Source: Agelaius tricolor
Taxonomy: Eukaryota > Chordata > Aves > Passeriformes > Icteridae
DNA: 64,000 nucleotides
Reading direction: 5' to 3'
NCBI GenBank assembly: GCA_023055355.1
Contig: JALJCS010000037.1
Coordinates: 6,138,001 to 6,202,000 of the forward strand
Of this stretch, positions 32,944-46,776 are shown piece by piece (position 1 is the stretch's first letter; the number at the start of each line of letters is the position of its first letter). Under the pieces are notes generated by a model. It saw nothing but the letters and a program-made list of their open reading frames with translations. It did no database searches and had not been told where the DNA came from. The translations under genes were made by a program, and so were the position numbers.

Positions 32944-35900
32944 GGTCTGCGATTTAGAGAATGATGGAATCACTTTGGTTGGAAAAGACCTTGAAGAACA
33001 TTGAGTCTAAATGTAATTAGCAAACACAACCATCAAGAAATGTTGTGTTGTCTGAAGAGAACATGGTTTATCAGGTAAGCTTTGCAAGTATTTGTGTCAT
33101 CACAAGCATGCATGTCCAATGCATTAGATGGGTATATAATAAGAAACCTGTGCAAATCAACAGAATGATTCTCAGGGTAGGATATTGGCATGTTTCATCC
33201 TTCTTCCCGACTTCTTCCAATGAATTACTTTTACAAAGTAATGATTGGAATTGTTACTCTTTTGACGGTTCTTGTTGTATTACTGACATTTTTGGCATAG
33301 GAACGCCAAATAGGTTAATTCACCTAGTTTTTCAGATAAAGACCAAGATTGAGTGTTGCTTAAGCTGGAGGCAGAAATATTTAAATCTTCCAGCCTCCTT
33401 CTTAGTACCTAATTTCTCTTACAATATCAGTGCACAATCTTGTCCCTTAAGGTCCAGCTAGCTCAGTTTATACCAACAGGGTGACTTTAGTAGGGCTCAC
33501 GTGATGCTGCACACAGAAGCCCTCAGGGTGCACCTCTAGCAGACAGTAATTCATGCAGTTGGACCATCCCAGTGCTGACTTTGGATCACCAGAAGAGTAG
33601 AACTAGAGAGATTTGATGGAGAGCTCTCTGGAGGAAGTGGCCTGAAGAAGACAGCAGAAATCCCATCTGTGTGTTTGTACAAATAACGTGAATACCATTT
33701 ACAGGAAAAGATCTTCAAATCGATCTAGCTTTTTCTGCAGATTATTTGTCAACTATCTGCATTACATGGACAGTTCCACTGAGCATCTGAAATACAGCTG
33801 CGTTTAAGTGGATTGATTCAGGGTTGGAAAGCAGTGAAATAAAGCTTTTCAGGAATAGCTGACATCCAAGTCCCGCAGAAATTTACCTATTTTTAATGTC
33901 CAGATGCTTTTTAAAATAATGGGTGACCATTTAGCTACCTAATAGCTTTAATCAGAAATACAAAGAAAATTTTAAACTCCCATCTTTTATAGCTTGAATA
34001 TTTTTCTTTGTTTCTTTCCTGGTTTCCAATTCAGGTCTACAAATCATATGATTAGGTAATGAGAACTCATGCTGTATAAAAATATTTCCTGCTATACTTC
34101 CAAGTCAAGGCCATGTTTTTCCCGGAACTGTTTAAAAAAATAAAATTCTATCTGGATTCTCTCTAGCCCACACTCATCATTATACAAAATCATTTAAATA
34201 TTATATTTTGACTTTACATGGTGCAATTATATTCAGAAATCCAAGGCTCTATTGTTAGATTGTTTGTATGGTTTTCTGGCAATTCTAACTTCCCACAACC
34301 ACTCTTGGCAGCTATATATTTTTGCAGCAAGGCATCACAGGGGTCTGTGAGAAGTTTTAATGTGAAGCAGAGCTAACATTAAAATACACGTGACATACTC
34401 AAAATATTTCACTTCAGAAAGTTACAGTTTGCTTAGATGGAATGAAATATGAAATAAATGAACCTCACACAACCTTTCTAAATCTTGGAAATCTATTACC
34501 TGAACTTTGAGTCAGTTTGCAGGACAGGACTCTGTAGAAATGCAAATGTGAAGTCCAAGGAATAGAGCAGAAGGTGTATTGGGCAGGGGTACAGAAGATT
34601 GCTCTGAAGGGTGATGTAAGCAAGATTGCATCCTATAAAGATAGCAGCTGCTTCTGCTGGTGCCAACATAGAGAATTTGCGCCACCAGCCTAGTTTTCTG
34701 GGGACATTTGACCTGTACACTCTTGAGGGCTTGTAGATGTGAATGAATCTGTCCTTTGATCTGTTTTTTTCTTTTCAAAGTCTATGACCTGACTTGCTAT
34801 TGTGTACTGTACTGTATCGTTTTATAAACAGACATGTTTCTTCTGTTTGAAAGCTGTAGTTGAAAGTGAGCTTGCAATCATGAGTTGGCTGTCAAAAGAA
34901 TTAATTTTCTGCTTTAAGCAAAATATCAATAGAAACAGTCCATCCACTCCTATGATACAGATTCCTTTTGAATTTACAGGGTAATTTGCATCAGTGAGTA
35001 TCATGCATGTGCAATAAATACACCTTGCTTGGTTTCTAATGATGATAATAGTCCTCTTTGTATTACTCTAAGGATTGAACTCACCATCATTATTTTCCTG
35101 TTCTCATTGAAGTGTAAAGGAAAAATAGTTTTGCATTAACCAAGGAGTAAAATGCATGGATTTAGCATCATTCTTGCAAGTAGTCCTCGATTCTGAAAAT
35201 ACCTCTCAGAAGCTGCATCAAATGGGAAAGCTAGACAGATGGCAGAATGCAGAACCTGCCATTTAGGATCAGGTACAAAATAACACCCAAGAAATTCTTC
35301 ATGGATGCTGCATAAGTACAAAGACGCCGTTATTTAAAAGAGAAAAATAGTCAATGTGAAATGTGTTTGATGAATAAAAAGCTATGCTAATCAAGAGACT
35401 ACAGTGCCAAGTGTGCTACAAGGCTTTTTTGTAATTCACATCATTCCCAGCATGAAAAAATACTATTTTTATTGTAGATTGCTTAAGAGTGCACAACAGT
35501 TTGGAAAAAAGTGCTTTGCTTTTTCTATTCATAGGAACTGTGTATCATGGTAAGAGATCCTGTAGACAGGTTTTGGAAAACAATGTTATTTTGAAGATTC
35601 ATTCCATTCAGAAATACTTCACATGAAAAAATTTGATCTGCTCTCCATCCTGAAGACTCTTAAAGGAAAATGTCTTTGTTGCATTCTCTTCACACTAGTT
35701 CAGGAGCTCAGTCTTACCTGCATTCTAATGCTTTTTTATGTTCCTGATGGCATGGCTTAGACATCCTTGTCTCCATTACCATCATGATTTCCAGATCAAG
35801 TGATGAGAATTTTTCTTCAGGATTGGTGAAGTTAAGTGTCATAACATTTTTGTCAAGTCAGTTTGAAGGGGTTTTTTTTGCCAAAGGAATCTCTTCCTTC

Positions 35901-38900
35901 CTAATGAAAACCATTGGCAATAGCAAACCTACTCAGTTTTTCAGTCAATAAGTCAAATAATACATCTCCACTGTACAAGGTCCTCCCTTTGTTTTTTTTT
36001 CACCAGAAGAAAACTGCTGTTTTCTTCTTCTTCTATCACCTTAGACTTACTTTCTTCCAAAATCTTTTTAAACCTTTAGATTTCTCTTTATAGCTAATTA
36101 CTTTCACAGTGGGCTATAGCATATGTATTTGAAAAGACCATTTGTACATATCCAAATGGCTTACTTCTATTCTATTAAGAAATGGCTGCACTTCTATTAA
36201 GGAAACATAAAGGTGCAGTAATATTTTTTCTTCTACAAAATTTAAAAACCCCCAACTATTAAAAATGATACCAGCAAATGATGTCTGTAAGACTGAGGCA
36301 GGAGGCTTTTTCCAGAACAATGTGCAGTTCTTCCCAATTCTATTTTTCCCTCCGATTACTTTGTACAAAAATCGTTTTACACAGTCTTCTAATAGTGGCA
36401 TGTTACTAGTGGGGTAGAGTATTGCCCTGCCAGCATTGGAATTGACTCGACTGTAGTTGTGTTCAAATCTGCTGATGAGACAAGGTTTTTTTGCTGAACG
36501 CACTTCAGCAAGCAAGAGAGCTTCTTAGTCTTAAGACGCTATGAGTCCCAGAAGAAGATGAATGAGGTGATGACATGCCTTGTGTTCTGAAGAGAGATCA
36601 AAACTTATTTCTGGGGTCACCCCCCCTCTTGGTACAGAAAGCGCACAGAGGGCTTTGAAGCAGCACTTTCACCCTCTTTGCATTCACTAGTAAATCGGAG
36701 ACAGAGCTTGCCCCAAGGTTTGGGCAAAAATACTCTTTTGATGCAACTCTTCACCAGACAAAATCTCTGGGAAAATTTGCAGTGGCAGAAAGCAAGCCCT
36801 TCCTGGGAAATCTACTGAAACGGTTCAGAAGTTACTCCCATTCCCTGTTGCTAACCTCTGCTGTCTAGCTGTCCGATATGTTTGGGACCATGTTGAAATC
36901 ATTCTAAACAATGTACTGACGCTGCACTGTTGAGTAAACATAGGTCTTTTCCATAGGTGTCAGGGAAAAATATTTCTGTTGGTAAAAATGATAGAAAACA
37001 ATACCAGCATGGCAGAAAAACAATTACATCAATAGAATGAAGATGCCCAGAATTCTCCTTTTGAAGTTACACACAGTCAATATTTTCTCAAGAAGGTTGT
37101 GAAACTTAATAAGGAGTACAGTCCACGTGACTGGTGCACAAGTTCATGTCTCCACCTTACAAAATACATATTATTAAAAGAAAAATGTTCTGCCTTGTAG
37201 AAAAGTAACCCATTAGGAATTTGATCAAAGATAGGATTAGATCAAGTATTCCTACAAGACAGTAGTAGTACTAGGAAAAGCCTTTTGGCGTCTATTTAAC
37301 TACAGGAAACTTGAGAAAGCAGAAGAGTGTCCTTCCCTGCTGCAAGCTGTACTTCCTATTTGCTAGTGCTGCTTCAACATTGTCTAAAGAAAACTTGCCA
37401 AAATAAGACTATTGTATACACGCAACTGTAACTATCCATTCCGCTCCAGCTAATTTTAACTAGCAAGTATGAGTCACACACTCTAATGGAATATTCTAAT
37501 GCATAGATAGAGTATACCTTCACTAATAAATGGGGACTCTGGAAAAAGGACCAAATGCAGATGAATTTCAGGGAAGGAAATTATTGGAGTGCTAACTGCA
37601 GTCCCTCGACTTCACAAGAAATGATGCCTGGTAATCCCAACCAGAAACATATAGAAATCCATTTTCAAATGGGTTGCATCTATGGTCCTCTGTTCTTCCT
37701 ATATGAAGAAACTGTGGTTTGAATCAATCTTCAAAATAGTATGCCTAAAGACCTTAGAAGCCTCCAATTCTTTTCTTTTTTTTTTTTTTTTCCAGAAGCA
37801 ACTGTCTCAAAACCTTTTTAAAGCAGACATTTTCCCTTAAGATGCCATATTTTAAAAGAGCACCTTGTCATTTAACAGGGTATTCCAAACATCATTTACA
37901 AGTTTAGACTGAAAGTAACACTTTTCCTAGTAATCTTTCCTTTTTTGCAGCTCAGTGCTAACATAGGCAGCAAAGAAGAGAACAGACCACAGCTCTTTCT
38001 GGAGCATCTTGAACAAATTCCCTTGCTTATGTTCTAATCATTCACTTCACCAAAGACCTAATGATGAAGAAAAGGTTGTGAAAGCATTACTAGTAGTGTT
38101 ACATGGCAATGTACGGGTGTGATTTCTCAACTAGAATTTGTATCACATAGATGATACTTGGCAAACAGCAAATGAAGGGGTTTTCTTCAGCTCTCAGACG
38201 GATGTTACATGTCAGTAATTTAATAAAAAGATAACAAGAACAAGGTTATTTTTTAACATGTGAATTTAATTACACCCCTGCCATGGACATCTGAATCTTA
38301 TGAATAGACAGTGTCTGATCTAGAAAAAAATAAAGAATTATCACAGTTTAAAGAAACATAGGATCATAAACCCTTTGCTGATGGAACGTAGCCTATTCAT
38401 TGGTTGAAATGAAGCAGGTAGACAGGACATATGAAATATTGTTTTGTGGATCAAACATTTATTTTCGAAAGTGATGCTGACAGATAGTGAACTCACCAAC
38501 TTAGATACTGCACGGTAGATAAGGGTACATAACTTGCTCCATCAAGTAATCCCTTGGAGCCATCATCCAAGGGGATTTTCCCCTGCATCTGTGAAAATAT
38601 GCCTACCTTTTTCACAATACTTCTGCAGCAGCATTGTTAGGCCTGATCAGCTGCTATGGAGAGTGAATTATCGGCAGCAAAGTGACTGGCCAGGGCAATT
38701 TGCTTCAATGGATTTTGATCTCCCGGATATTTTGCAGACCTGCTTCAGCCCTGCTTGTCAAACACAGCCTTTAAAGGGTGCCAAACAATTGTTAGTCTGT
38801 ACTGGGCCATATGCTCTTTATTCTCTCCCTCAACTTCTCCATCGCCTCTCATCTGTTTCACATGAGCTATGTTCAAGGTCCACTGGCTACTTTTCACAGA

Positions 38901-39384
38901 ATCTTCAGGCCTGATGCAGTAAGAATGATGACTAGAACACAGCTGGGATCAATTTTCCAGTTTGCATAAAATGCATTCTGCACACAAATCCAATGAGAAG
39001 GTGTTCCTCCTATGCCCAGAAAAACCTTCACTAGTACCAGTGTTCTACGTAAACTGCAACTTAGTCTGAAAGAAAAGCTTTTTTCTGAGAGTGTCTAAGA
39101 GCTTTGTACGAAGCACAGATATTTGATATATGCAATTTTGAATACCAGAGGAAAAAGAAAACGGCACAAAGCTTTTAATGGTACTGGTTTTAATTTTAAA
39201 TTCCATGCACCTTTTCAAAAAGTGTCAGCTCAAATGCCCATCAACATATTTTAGTCATCTGTAAGTCAGTATTCATATAAAATGTGATTCAAATCAAAAG
39301 AATTTCAAACCTTTCCTCAAAGTTTATATGCCTAGATTTAATACTTCTGACACATATTAGATGAAAGGAAGACTTTTTTTACTG
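32944..39384. other. Unrecognised intergenic DNA
   Basis: About 6.4 kb without a recognised repeat or gene. Frames of 100-140 codons at 33045-33461 (+), 36114-36515 (-) and 38534-38914 (+) have no family resemblance, no splice context and ordinary AT-rich composition; I treat them as chance. A T-run lies at ~37774-37791. Confidence 0.5.
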
Positions 39385-39500
39385 TGGGGGTGCTGGAACA
39401 CTGGAACAGGTTGCCCAGAGAAGTAGTGGGTGTCCCATCCCTGAAAGTATTCAAGGTCAGGTTGGATGGGGCTTTGAGCAGCAACACAGGAGACTCTTGA
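39385..39500 (+). mobile_element. CR1 LINE fragment (short)
   Basis: It contains ggggtgctggaacactggaacaggttgcccagagaagtagtgggtgtcccatccctgaaagtattcaaggtcaggttggatggggctttgag, a standard CR1 3' region in forward orientation. Only ~115 bp remain. Confidence 0.93.
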
Positions 39501-40945
39501 TGGTAGAGAAACAAAGTTGGAATCTAGAAGAAACTCAGATTGAAGTATAGGAGCAAGTTTTCCCTCAGCTCTTGGGGTAAAATCAAAGTGTTACAACATT
39601 ACCTTGATCTGTGATTTTCACTACTGTAACAGGTTAATGAAAACTATGCAGAAGATAGCAAATTTTAAAAGAGAGAAGAATTACAGCATAAAATACATGG
39701 GATGGGTTTCTACATGGGACAAAATCTCTGTATTTCAACACTTCCTCATGTTAGGATTTCATGAAGTGCCAAAGAAGGTGTTCATCATCTGCTATGCTGA
39801 CCTCTGTGTGGGCCTAGGTGTGTGTGGAAGGGGGGCATGTGAAGGGGAGTGTGTATCTTTGCTTAACACTTGTTGTGGCAGATTCATGCCTCAGCTCCAT
39901 CATTTCTTTTAGAAACTTCACAGAGAGTGGATATGAAGTTTAATATCAACAAGAGATCAATTCCCAAATCATCCATTTTACCCTACCTTATAAATCATAT
40001 GCTTTGTTGCATATTTTATCAAATAGACTTTCAAGCCACATGGAGAAATGAGAATGTGGAGAATCCCTCCAATGTCTTGCAACTTTTATGCAAATAGAGT
40101 TTCAAGAAAGGAAAATTCTTTTAAAATACATCTGGGACAGGCATGATGGTGGTGTCAAGCTGTTGGGGTTTTTGTTGCTGGGAGAAGTTGTACAAAAGGA
40201 TTGGTTTTTACATTGACTAGTTACTGAATCAAGTGCATGAATACATTGGAAATTCAACTGGGGGTTCCTTTTTCTACCAGATTACTTCTAGAACGAGCTT
40301 GCAGACTGAAGCTGACTCTTTTGCTCTCTTTTTGTTTCTTACCTATTTTCTTGGCTTCTTTACCACTATCTACACAATTTTGGAACTTTTTTCCCAACTA
40401 AAATTGTTTCATAGTCTGATAATTAGGATACATTTTTTACAAGGAATTTTTAAAAATCTTTGCTTGAGTTAAGAAGGTTAAGGACTAAGGTCTTTTTCTT
40501 ACCTCATCAATATTGCGATGGAATTGATAAATAAAGACTAACTCTTTCTTTTTTATTTTCAACCCAAGTAGATAGTTCCCATACATTAATACATTTTGTG
40601 GACCAATATTTGCCATTCTGATGTAAGTTGTCCCTTCTTAACAATATACATTCTGTGACTATGTTGACAACACTCTTGGTGAAGATCCTAATTGGTCTTA
40701 AACACACATAGGGAGAAATTTGCTCAGCCAGTGTCAGTCTTAAGCATGCCTATCAGAAGATCTTTCTATAGCTGGGGAATTTTCCCGTGAAAGGGATTCA
40801 GTTATGGAAGAGACACTTATCCCAGAGTTTTGCATTCTTCTTGAGCACTACTTAAGGAACTTAGATCCCATGTCCATTTGGATCTCTCTCTGCACAGACC
40901 TTTGTCATGCCAGTGCTTGAAATGCATCTCTAAGAGAATTCACTA
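39501..40945. other. Unrecognised DNA
   Basis: No gene or repeat was recognised. Short frames occur only. Confidence 0.5.
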
Positions 40946-41700
40946 GCACAGAATGAACGAGAGTGGAAGGCGTCAGTGGGGCTCACCAGGTCCAACCCCC
41001 CTGCTTAAACCAGGATACCTAGAGCCTCTTGCCCAGGATTATATCTGGGTGTACTTTTAATGTCTTCAAAGATCCAGGCTCCACCATCTTTCTGGGCAGT
41101 CTGTGCCGTGGTTCAGTCGCCCTCACAGTAAAAAATCATTTGGTGATGTGCAGAGGCAATCTCCTGTATTTCAGTGTGTGCCTACTGCCTCTTGTCTTTT
41201 CACTGAGCATCCTTGAAAAGACACTGGTTCCCTCCTCTTTGCACACTTCTGGGATGTATGTGTGCTGCCACGTAGATAAATGTCCAAAACCTTCCTGAAG
41301 CCCAGGCAGACAATATTCCCTTCATCTACCGGGCAAGTTGATTCATCAGAGGAGTTTAAAAAGTTGTTCAGCATCAAGTTCCCCTGGTAAATCCATGCTG
41401 ACTATGTTATTTTGTCCTCCTTCATGTGCCTGGCAATGCTTTCCAGCAATAGCTGCTCCATCAACTTCCTGGGGATAAAAATGACGCTGGCTGGCTGGCT
41501 TGTACTTTTCCAAGTCCTCCTAGTTGCCTTTTTCCAAGATGGGTGACATTTGCTTTCATCCAGTCTTTGGGCACTTTCCTCAGTCACTATGATCCATCAA
41601 AAATCATTAGGAGTGGCCTCAGAATAACATCTGCTAACACCCTTGAGACCTGTGGCTGCATCTCAACAGGGCCTGTGGACTTCATGGAATACATACCAAT
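40946..41700 (-). mobile_element. CR1 LINE fragment (~750 bp)
   Basis: Reverse-complement CR1 phrases run along the plus strand: gctcaccaggtccaacccccctgctt, cttgcccaggattatatctgggtg, cctggtaaatccatgctgact, ggcaatgctttccagcaatagctgctccatcaacttcctgggg and aagatgggtgacatttgctttcatccagtc. The element is diverged and truncated. Confidence 0.88.
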
Positions 41701-43099
41701 TCAGTGACTATGCCCATAAAAGTTTGCAAGGGATAACAGAACATATTAACAGCTACCTGAAGAGTGAGTGAAAAACTATGGAAGCAATCCAAAAGGACAA
41801 AGACTTGAGTTCCCTTTTCAGACAAAGCATCCTATCGTGGAGCTGAGCAGCTTTAGATCTAGGGAAGCTTCCCCTCTGAAAGGATGCAGAAGACATTCTT
41901 TTACCCGTATCCACTAATAAAATGTATTGACCATTCACTTGCAATACAAAAAAACTAAATTCTTTCCAAAATTGTTGCCGCCTAACTAGACAATCATGTA
42001 CTGGCTGCGTATTCCCCTAACAGATGACAGCACCTGCTTGATGCCTCTTATGCCTACAAACTATTTGAATTAGGTCATTTGAGTGGGGATTACTGGTCTG
42101 GGAACTTTCTTTCTGATGAATTTGGAATATTTACTGAAGCAAGGACCTGAAGATGAAAACTTCATTTCCCATCAGTGCACTTTAACATCCACGGCTGTAA
42201 TGCCATCGTTTCTCACCAACTGAGTCAAGAATTTATGACTACAAAGTGAATCAGCTCCAAAAGGAAAGATAAAGGCTGGAAAACATTCTCTCTTGGTAAA
42301 GCAAATGAAGTGACTAAATTCTAATCACTCGCTGGCCTAAAGCTTCAAGGAGGGGGAGGTGGACCAGGTTTCCTTCCACTGCCGTTCTCTTTGTCACCTC
42401 AGTGTTTTATAGGGGTATGCAGACATTCAGAAAGAGAGCTTTGCTGAATTCATAAAATTCAGTCTTAAAAAATAACTTGAGAGCAGCTGAAATGAAAAGA
42501 ACAAATAAAATGCAATTAATTCCACGGAAGCTTGAAATGATTATTTCTTCATTTTGCATTTGAGGATGTATATTGTGTGAGTTTGTCTTGTATTGTTCTA
42601 CAGGTTTTCTAACTGGCACACCTTTCTTTATGAATGGACTGTCCTTTCCTAAATACTCTCATATGGAGGAACATGCTTCTGATAAGAAGAGCACTAGGGT
42701 GTCTTTACTTGACCTTTTATTTTTACTGATGTTTGCTCCTTGGGAATGAATGGGGTTTTTCAATTGAAATGTCTTACTATTGCTCCCACAGGATAAGCCA
42801 CAGACTCTTCTGCTCAGAGCTGTCACTAGTCAGCTATTCTCCTAAACGATTCTCTGCAGTTGAACACTACTTATCTTTGCCGTGTTTCTTCAACTCACTT
42901 GCAAGTCATTCATGCGCTACCTTATTGTGAGAATTGCTTGGTTTGAAGATGATTTAAAAGGGTATGAGAATACTTTTGTGCCTCTGCTATAAGGATGCTT
43001 TTCAAATCCACACAAACTTCCTGCAAATGCAAAAGCATTCATCCTGTATTGTCCTAGGCTACAATATAAAAATGTTTTCTGCTCCCAACCTCAAGAGCT
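41701..43099. other. Unrecognised DNA
   Basis: Nothing recognised; short frames only. Confidence 0.5.
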
Positions 43100-43600
43100 G
43101 CTGAAACCGGGAGGGGCATCGTTTTTTCCTTATCTCCTTATCTCTTAACGGGGCCATCCATGTCTTGCCACATGATTCAGAGATGACTCCCTCCAGGAGC
43201 CATTTCTGTTTAAAGGCTAATCAAGGAACCACCGCATGACTCAGAACAATTTGAGCCCATTGCAAGATGCTCTGCCCAGGGGGCAGGAGCTAAGCATCCC
43301 CAGCTGGATATAATCTGAGTTTTGGGACACCACAAGCAGTCTTTCCACTGGCTTCCTAGAGGAACGGCCACCCTCACCCACTGGTCTTCAGAGGACAAGA
43401 GCTACCAGATGGTTTCTACAGGATCACCACTTCAACAAGGCCATTTCATCCGGACTGCTGCCACCACCCTAACTAGCAGGGTGACAGGTTGTATTCTGTC
43501 CGTGGTTTTTCTTTTGTATTATTGCATGTATTTGGTTTTTCCCCTTTTCCTAATAAATTGTATTTCTGACTTGGAGTCTTGCTGCCATGCTGGATTTCTT
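43100..43600 (+). mobile_element. Probable LTR fragment (ERVL-like, forward)
   Basis: It contains agctggatataatctgagttttgggacaccaca (TATA-like, ~43303-43309), then a GC-richer leader, gggtgacaggttgtattctgtc, and cctaataaattgtatttctgac (polyadenylation signal, ~43549). The order and spacing are those of an LTR with R and U5. Both ends are uncertain and no target duplication was found. Confidence 0.6.
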
Positions 43601-43615
43601 CAGACTGACTAGCTC

Positions 43616-44180
43616 CTGACACCAACAGCCAGAGTGGGCTGCCCCCAGAAAGCTGTCAAATCCAGGGTGCAGCTGTAGGGCACAGCTGCTCTATGGCACA
43701 GGTGGACTGCATTGGGGATAGGACTGCGCCGAGGGCGGGGACAAGGAACAGGGAGAGGTCTTCTGCATGTTTTCCAAAGGAGTTTCTTCCCTGGAGGGTC
43801 AGGGACACAAAGACACTGACCCAAATGCATACATCAACTTAGAAATGGGGAGAGGTCCCAGAGGAGGATACAATCTTGAACACACTGGGAGCAACTGGGG
43901 GTGGACCACAAGGCGGGGAATACAATGTTTAAACCAATAGGGGACTACAGGGGAGGAGAATAACTTAAACAAACCAATGGGGTTTTGAAGAGTATAAAAT
44001 TGATAGGGAAGTTTCTAGAGAAAGGGGCAGGCTTGGGGAGGGATTGACATTCAGTGGGAGGAGGAAAAGGGAAGAAAAGGGCAGGTCTTTGGGGAGATGG
44101 ACAACTAGGGCAAAAACTAACAACATGGGGGGGAAAGGAACAATCCCTTAATAATAAAATATGCTCCAACAGCACAAAAC
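43616..44180 (+). mobile_element. Possible second LTR-like segment
   Basis: Two CCAAT boxes (~43936, ~43976), a TATA-like gtataaaattg (~43992) and aataataaaata (~44149) occur in promoter-like order. A ggggggaaagg purine run lies at ~44127. It may be part of an LTR or the 3' end of an ERV. No edges could be proved. Confidence 0.35.
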
Positions 44181-46166
44181 AGGAAGTATTATCAAACTGA
44201 CTACTCAAACTGCATTACAATCAAAAACACGCACTGCAACAGCGACAGCATCTCTTGCTGGTTTTGCTTTCAAACCAGAAGAGGTGCCAACCAGAAAATT
44301 AGCAAACTTAAAAGTTAACTGGCCGCAGTTTTGATTTCCTTCTTAAATATATTACTGCTTGTCTAATTGGCTTAGCAGCATGTCTGTTCTTAGTGCCAAG
44401 CAGGGATTCACTTTGCCAGGCATGGAGGAAGCTTCTAGGAGCTTTTCACAAAAGATTCACTTCTGTGGCTGGCTTCTTCCCTCCCCACCAAAAACCAAGC
44501 CATGCAAAACCAACACCTTAACTAATCCCTAGTACTTAGTACGCATCCAATAATTCCTTTTAAACTATACTTTACATTTTTTACCAAATGCCCTGAAAAG
44601 AAATGGATGCATAATATTGATCAAAATAGTTCCAGTTCAATAGAAATACTGGGTCATGCAACTCTGGTTTACATCACTATTTTTTGTACAATCAACAGGA
44701 GCTTTTTTCGCCTCTAAAGAAATGTTTCCCGATGGTTTGGATCAGAAGATCCAGTATTGCCATTGTGAGATTTTTGTTTTGAAGGCCATAGGCTGTGCTC
44801 AGTGTTTTGGGTATATTCTTTGTTGTGCCTTGCATATATTTTGGATAGAAAGCCAGTAGAGATGATGTCCTTGCTGCAGTAGCCATGCTAAATAAGGCAG
44901 AGCGTCTGGCTGATGTACTGGAGCTGTAGACTATCCACCAGTCGCCCAGGGCGGTGAGGATCTCTAAAGGAATATAATAGTGGCTATGCTCTGGAAGTTT
45001 TACAGAGAGAAAGAGCCTCATAGCTCTAATGATGTGTCTCCTGGAGTTCTGAAGAATATGTTGTAAAGAAGAAGGCTGCTGTCTTTCGCAACAATCTTCC
45101 GTGCATTCAAGAGGATAATTTAACTTCTTGTCTGAGAATGAAAGAAATATTAGTAGTAATGAGTTCTTTTTTCTCTGTCGGTGCATCACTGATTGAGTTT
45201 GGGTAGGTTACATTTTATTTCTTTTTTTTCTTTAAATATTACATCGTAAGGTGTTCCAAATTCCCAAATTCTGCTTCACTTTATTTTGTAGGCCAGACTG
45301 GTTCATCTTCTCTCGGCTGTATTATTGCAGACCATATCTGAATGAATTTTTTTTTGTTTTTCATTTTGAACATTATTAGATTTAAACTGTATGAACAGAA
45401 CACTTTATTTATCATCATTTTACCAGTTTGGAAGGAAATAGAGAATTTTTAAGAAAATGACGCAACTCCACTTGTGGTTTTCAATGGAAGAGAAGAATAA
45501 CAATGTCCTACATTCGCAGCATTGTTTGCAGTCATATTGCAGCTAGTTTCCAGCAACTTAGGTCAGGTTCTGGAAGCAGGCACCCATGATAGTATAGAAG
45601 TCTAAGCAGTTTCATTTTGGCGGCTTTTCTTGAACAATAGCTAATATGTCTCAACGTTGTGCTGAATCTTGTTGTACAGACTCTTCTTTTGAGGTCTGAA
45701 CTCCTTGCTGGACTACTGTATCTCAGAATCAGCTACAGTAAACCTGTGTTTCCTTATAGCTTTAAGAATTTGGTTCTAATCTATAAAAGCAAGAAAAGGT
45801 TGCCATATTAATACAAGAGAAAGAAAGTGTTAGGAAAGCAGTTAATGGCATGGGGTTTTTTCCTACAAATTGGAGCAGAGATTTAGTTGTTTGATGGGGT
45901 TTTTTTTTGCTTCTCAATGGAATTTTAGAAGTGGTTGGGAAAGAAAATGTGGATTTTTCAGGTTTGCCTTGAAAGAAGAATAACAGGGGAAACTGTTGAA
46001 AAGAATTAATCCAGAACTCTATGCCTTTCATACAGAGTTTCAGAAGTGAAAAGCAGGAAGAGACAGTCCAGACAAGATGATTGAATAGAATGAATTCAAA
46101 ATAGCTTTCTTTTCCCTCTGAATTCCAGCTCTAAACCTTATTAATATTAAGGTATTAATAGGAAAT
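44181..46166. other. Unrecognised DNA
   Basis: A 165-codon minus frame (45189-44692) is the longest here, but I see no family motif, and part of the same DNA gives a protein-like reading on the plus strand. I do not call a gene. Confidence 0.45.
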
Positions 46167-46171
46167 ACATC

Positions 46172-46771
46172 TGTCCTAGGGTGACGTTATGATGCATGTA
46201 TCCCCATTCACGTGTTCTGTGAATGTTGGATATTATGTTCTGTACCTTTAAGACTGGCTCTGAAGAGGGAATGTTTTGTTTTGGTTTTCTTATCAGCCTG
46301 GCGGGACACAGAGACTGCAGCTTTTGCTTTTCCTGCTTTTGCTTTTCGCTTTGCTCTCTCTCACTCTTGCTTGCTTCGCTTCTGCTTGCTTTTGCTCATT
46401 AGCTAGTTTAGCTAAACTGTCCAAATTTCTTCCTGGACCATTTCTCCTTTCCTTTTACTGACCATTTTGAACCTGCTCCGGACTGGGACCTGGGAAACAC
46501 CGAGAGTTTGCACCTTGTGGCCTGCAGCAGCTGGCCCAGCTCTGGAGGGACTGAGAAGAGAGTGAGCACCCCCCCAAGAGAGACTTTCTGAATTTGTCAT
46601 CTTTTTCAGAGCGGTGTCATCCGGAATTGTTCCTTTTGCGTGCTGGGGGGTGCTGTGCCTATTAAATAAACAGGTTCGTTCCACTTCTCTCTGAGGAATC
46701 CTTCCCGAACCAGTTGCGGGGAGGGGCCCTAATTTGGAAATTCTCCTCCAAATTTGCCCTAAACCAGGACA
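46172..46771 (+). mobile_element. Solo LTR, family B (600 bp, uninterrupted)
   Basis: It begins TGTCCTAGGGTGACG and ends CCCTAAACCAGGACA. The perfect 5-bp target duplication is ACATC (46167-46171 and 46772-46776). A pyrimidine-rich TTTTGCTTT minisatellite (46320-46400) corresponds to the GAGCAAA repeat of the 20155 copy. ATTAAATAAACAGG at ~46660 carries the polyadenylation signal. This is the cleanest copy of the family in the window. Confidence 0.95.
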
Positions 46772-46776
46772 ACATC

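Noticed and set aside
36114..36515. 133-codon minus-strand frame
   Set aside because: AT-rich DNA, no recognised motif or splice context; chance is likely.
44692..45189. 165-codon minus-strand frame
   Set aside because: No family motif, no clear splice or start context, and the plus strand of part of it reads equally protein-like; not enough to call.
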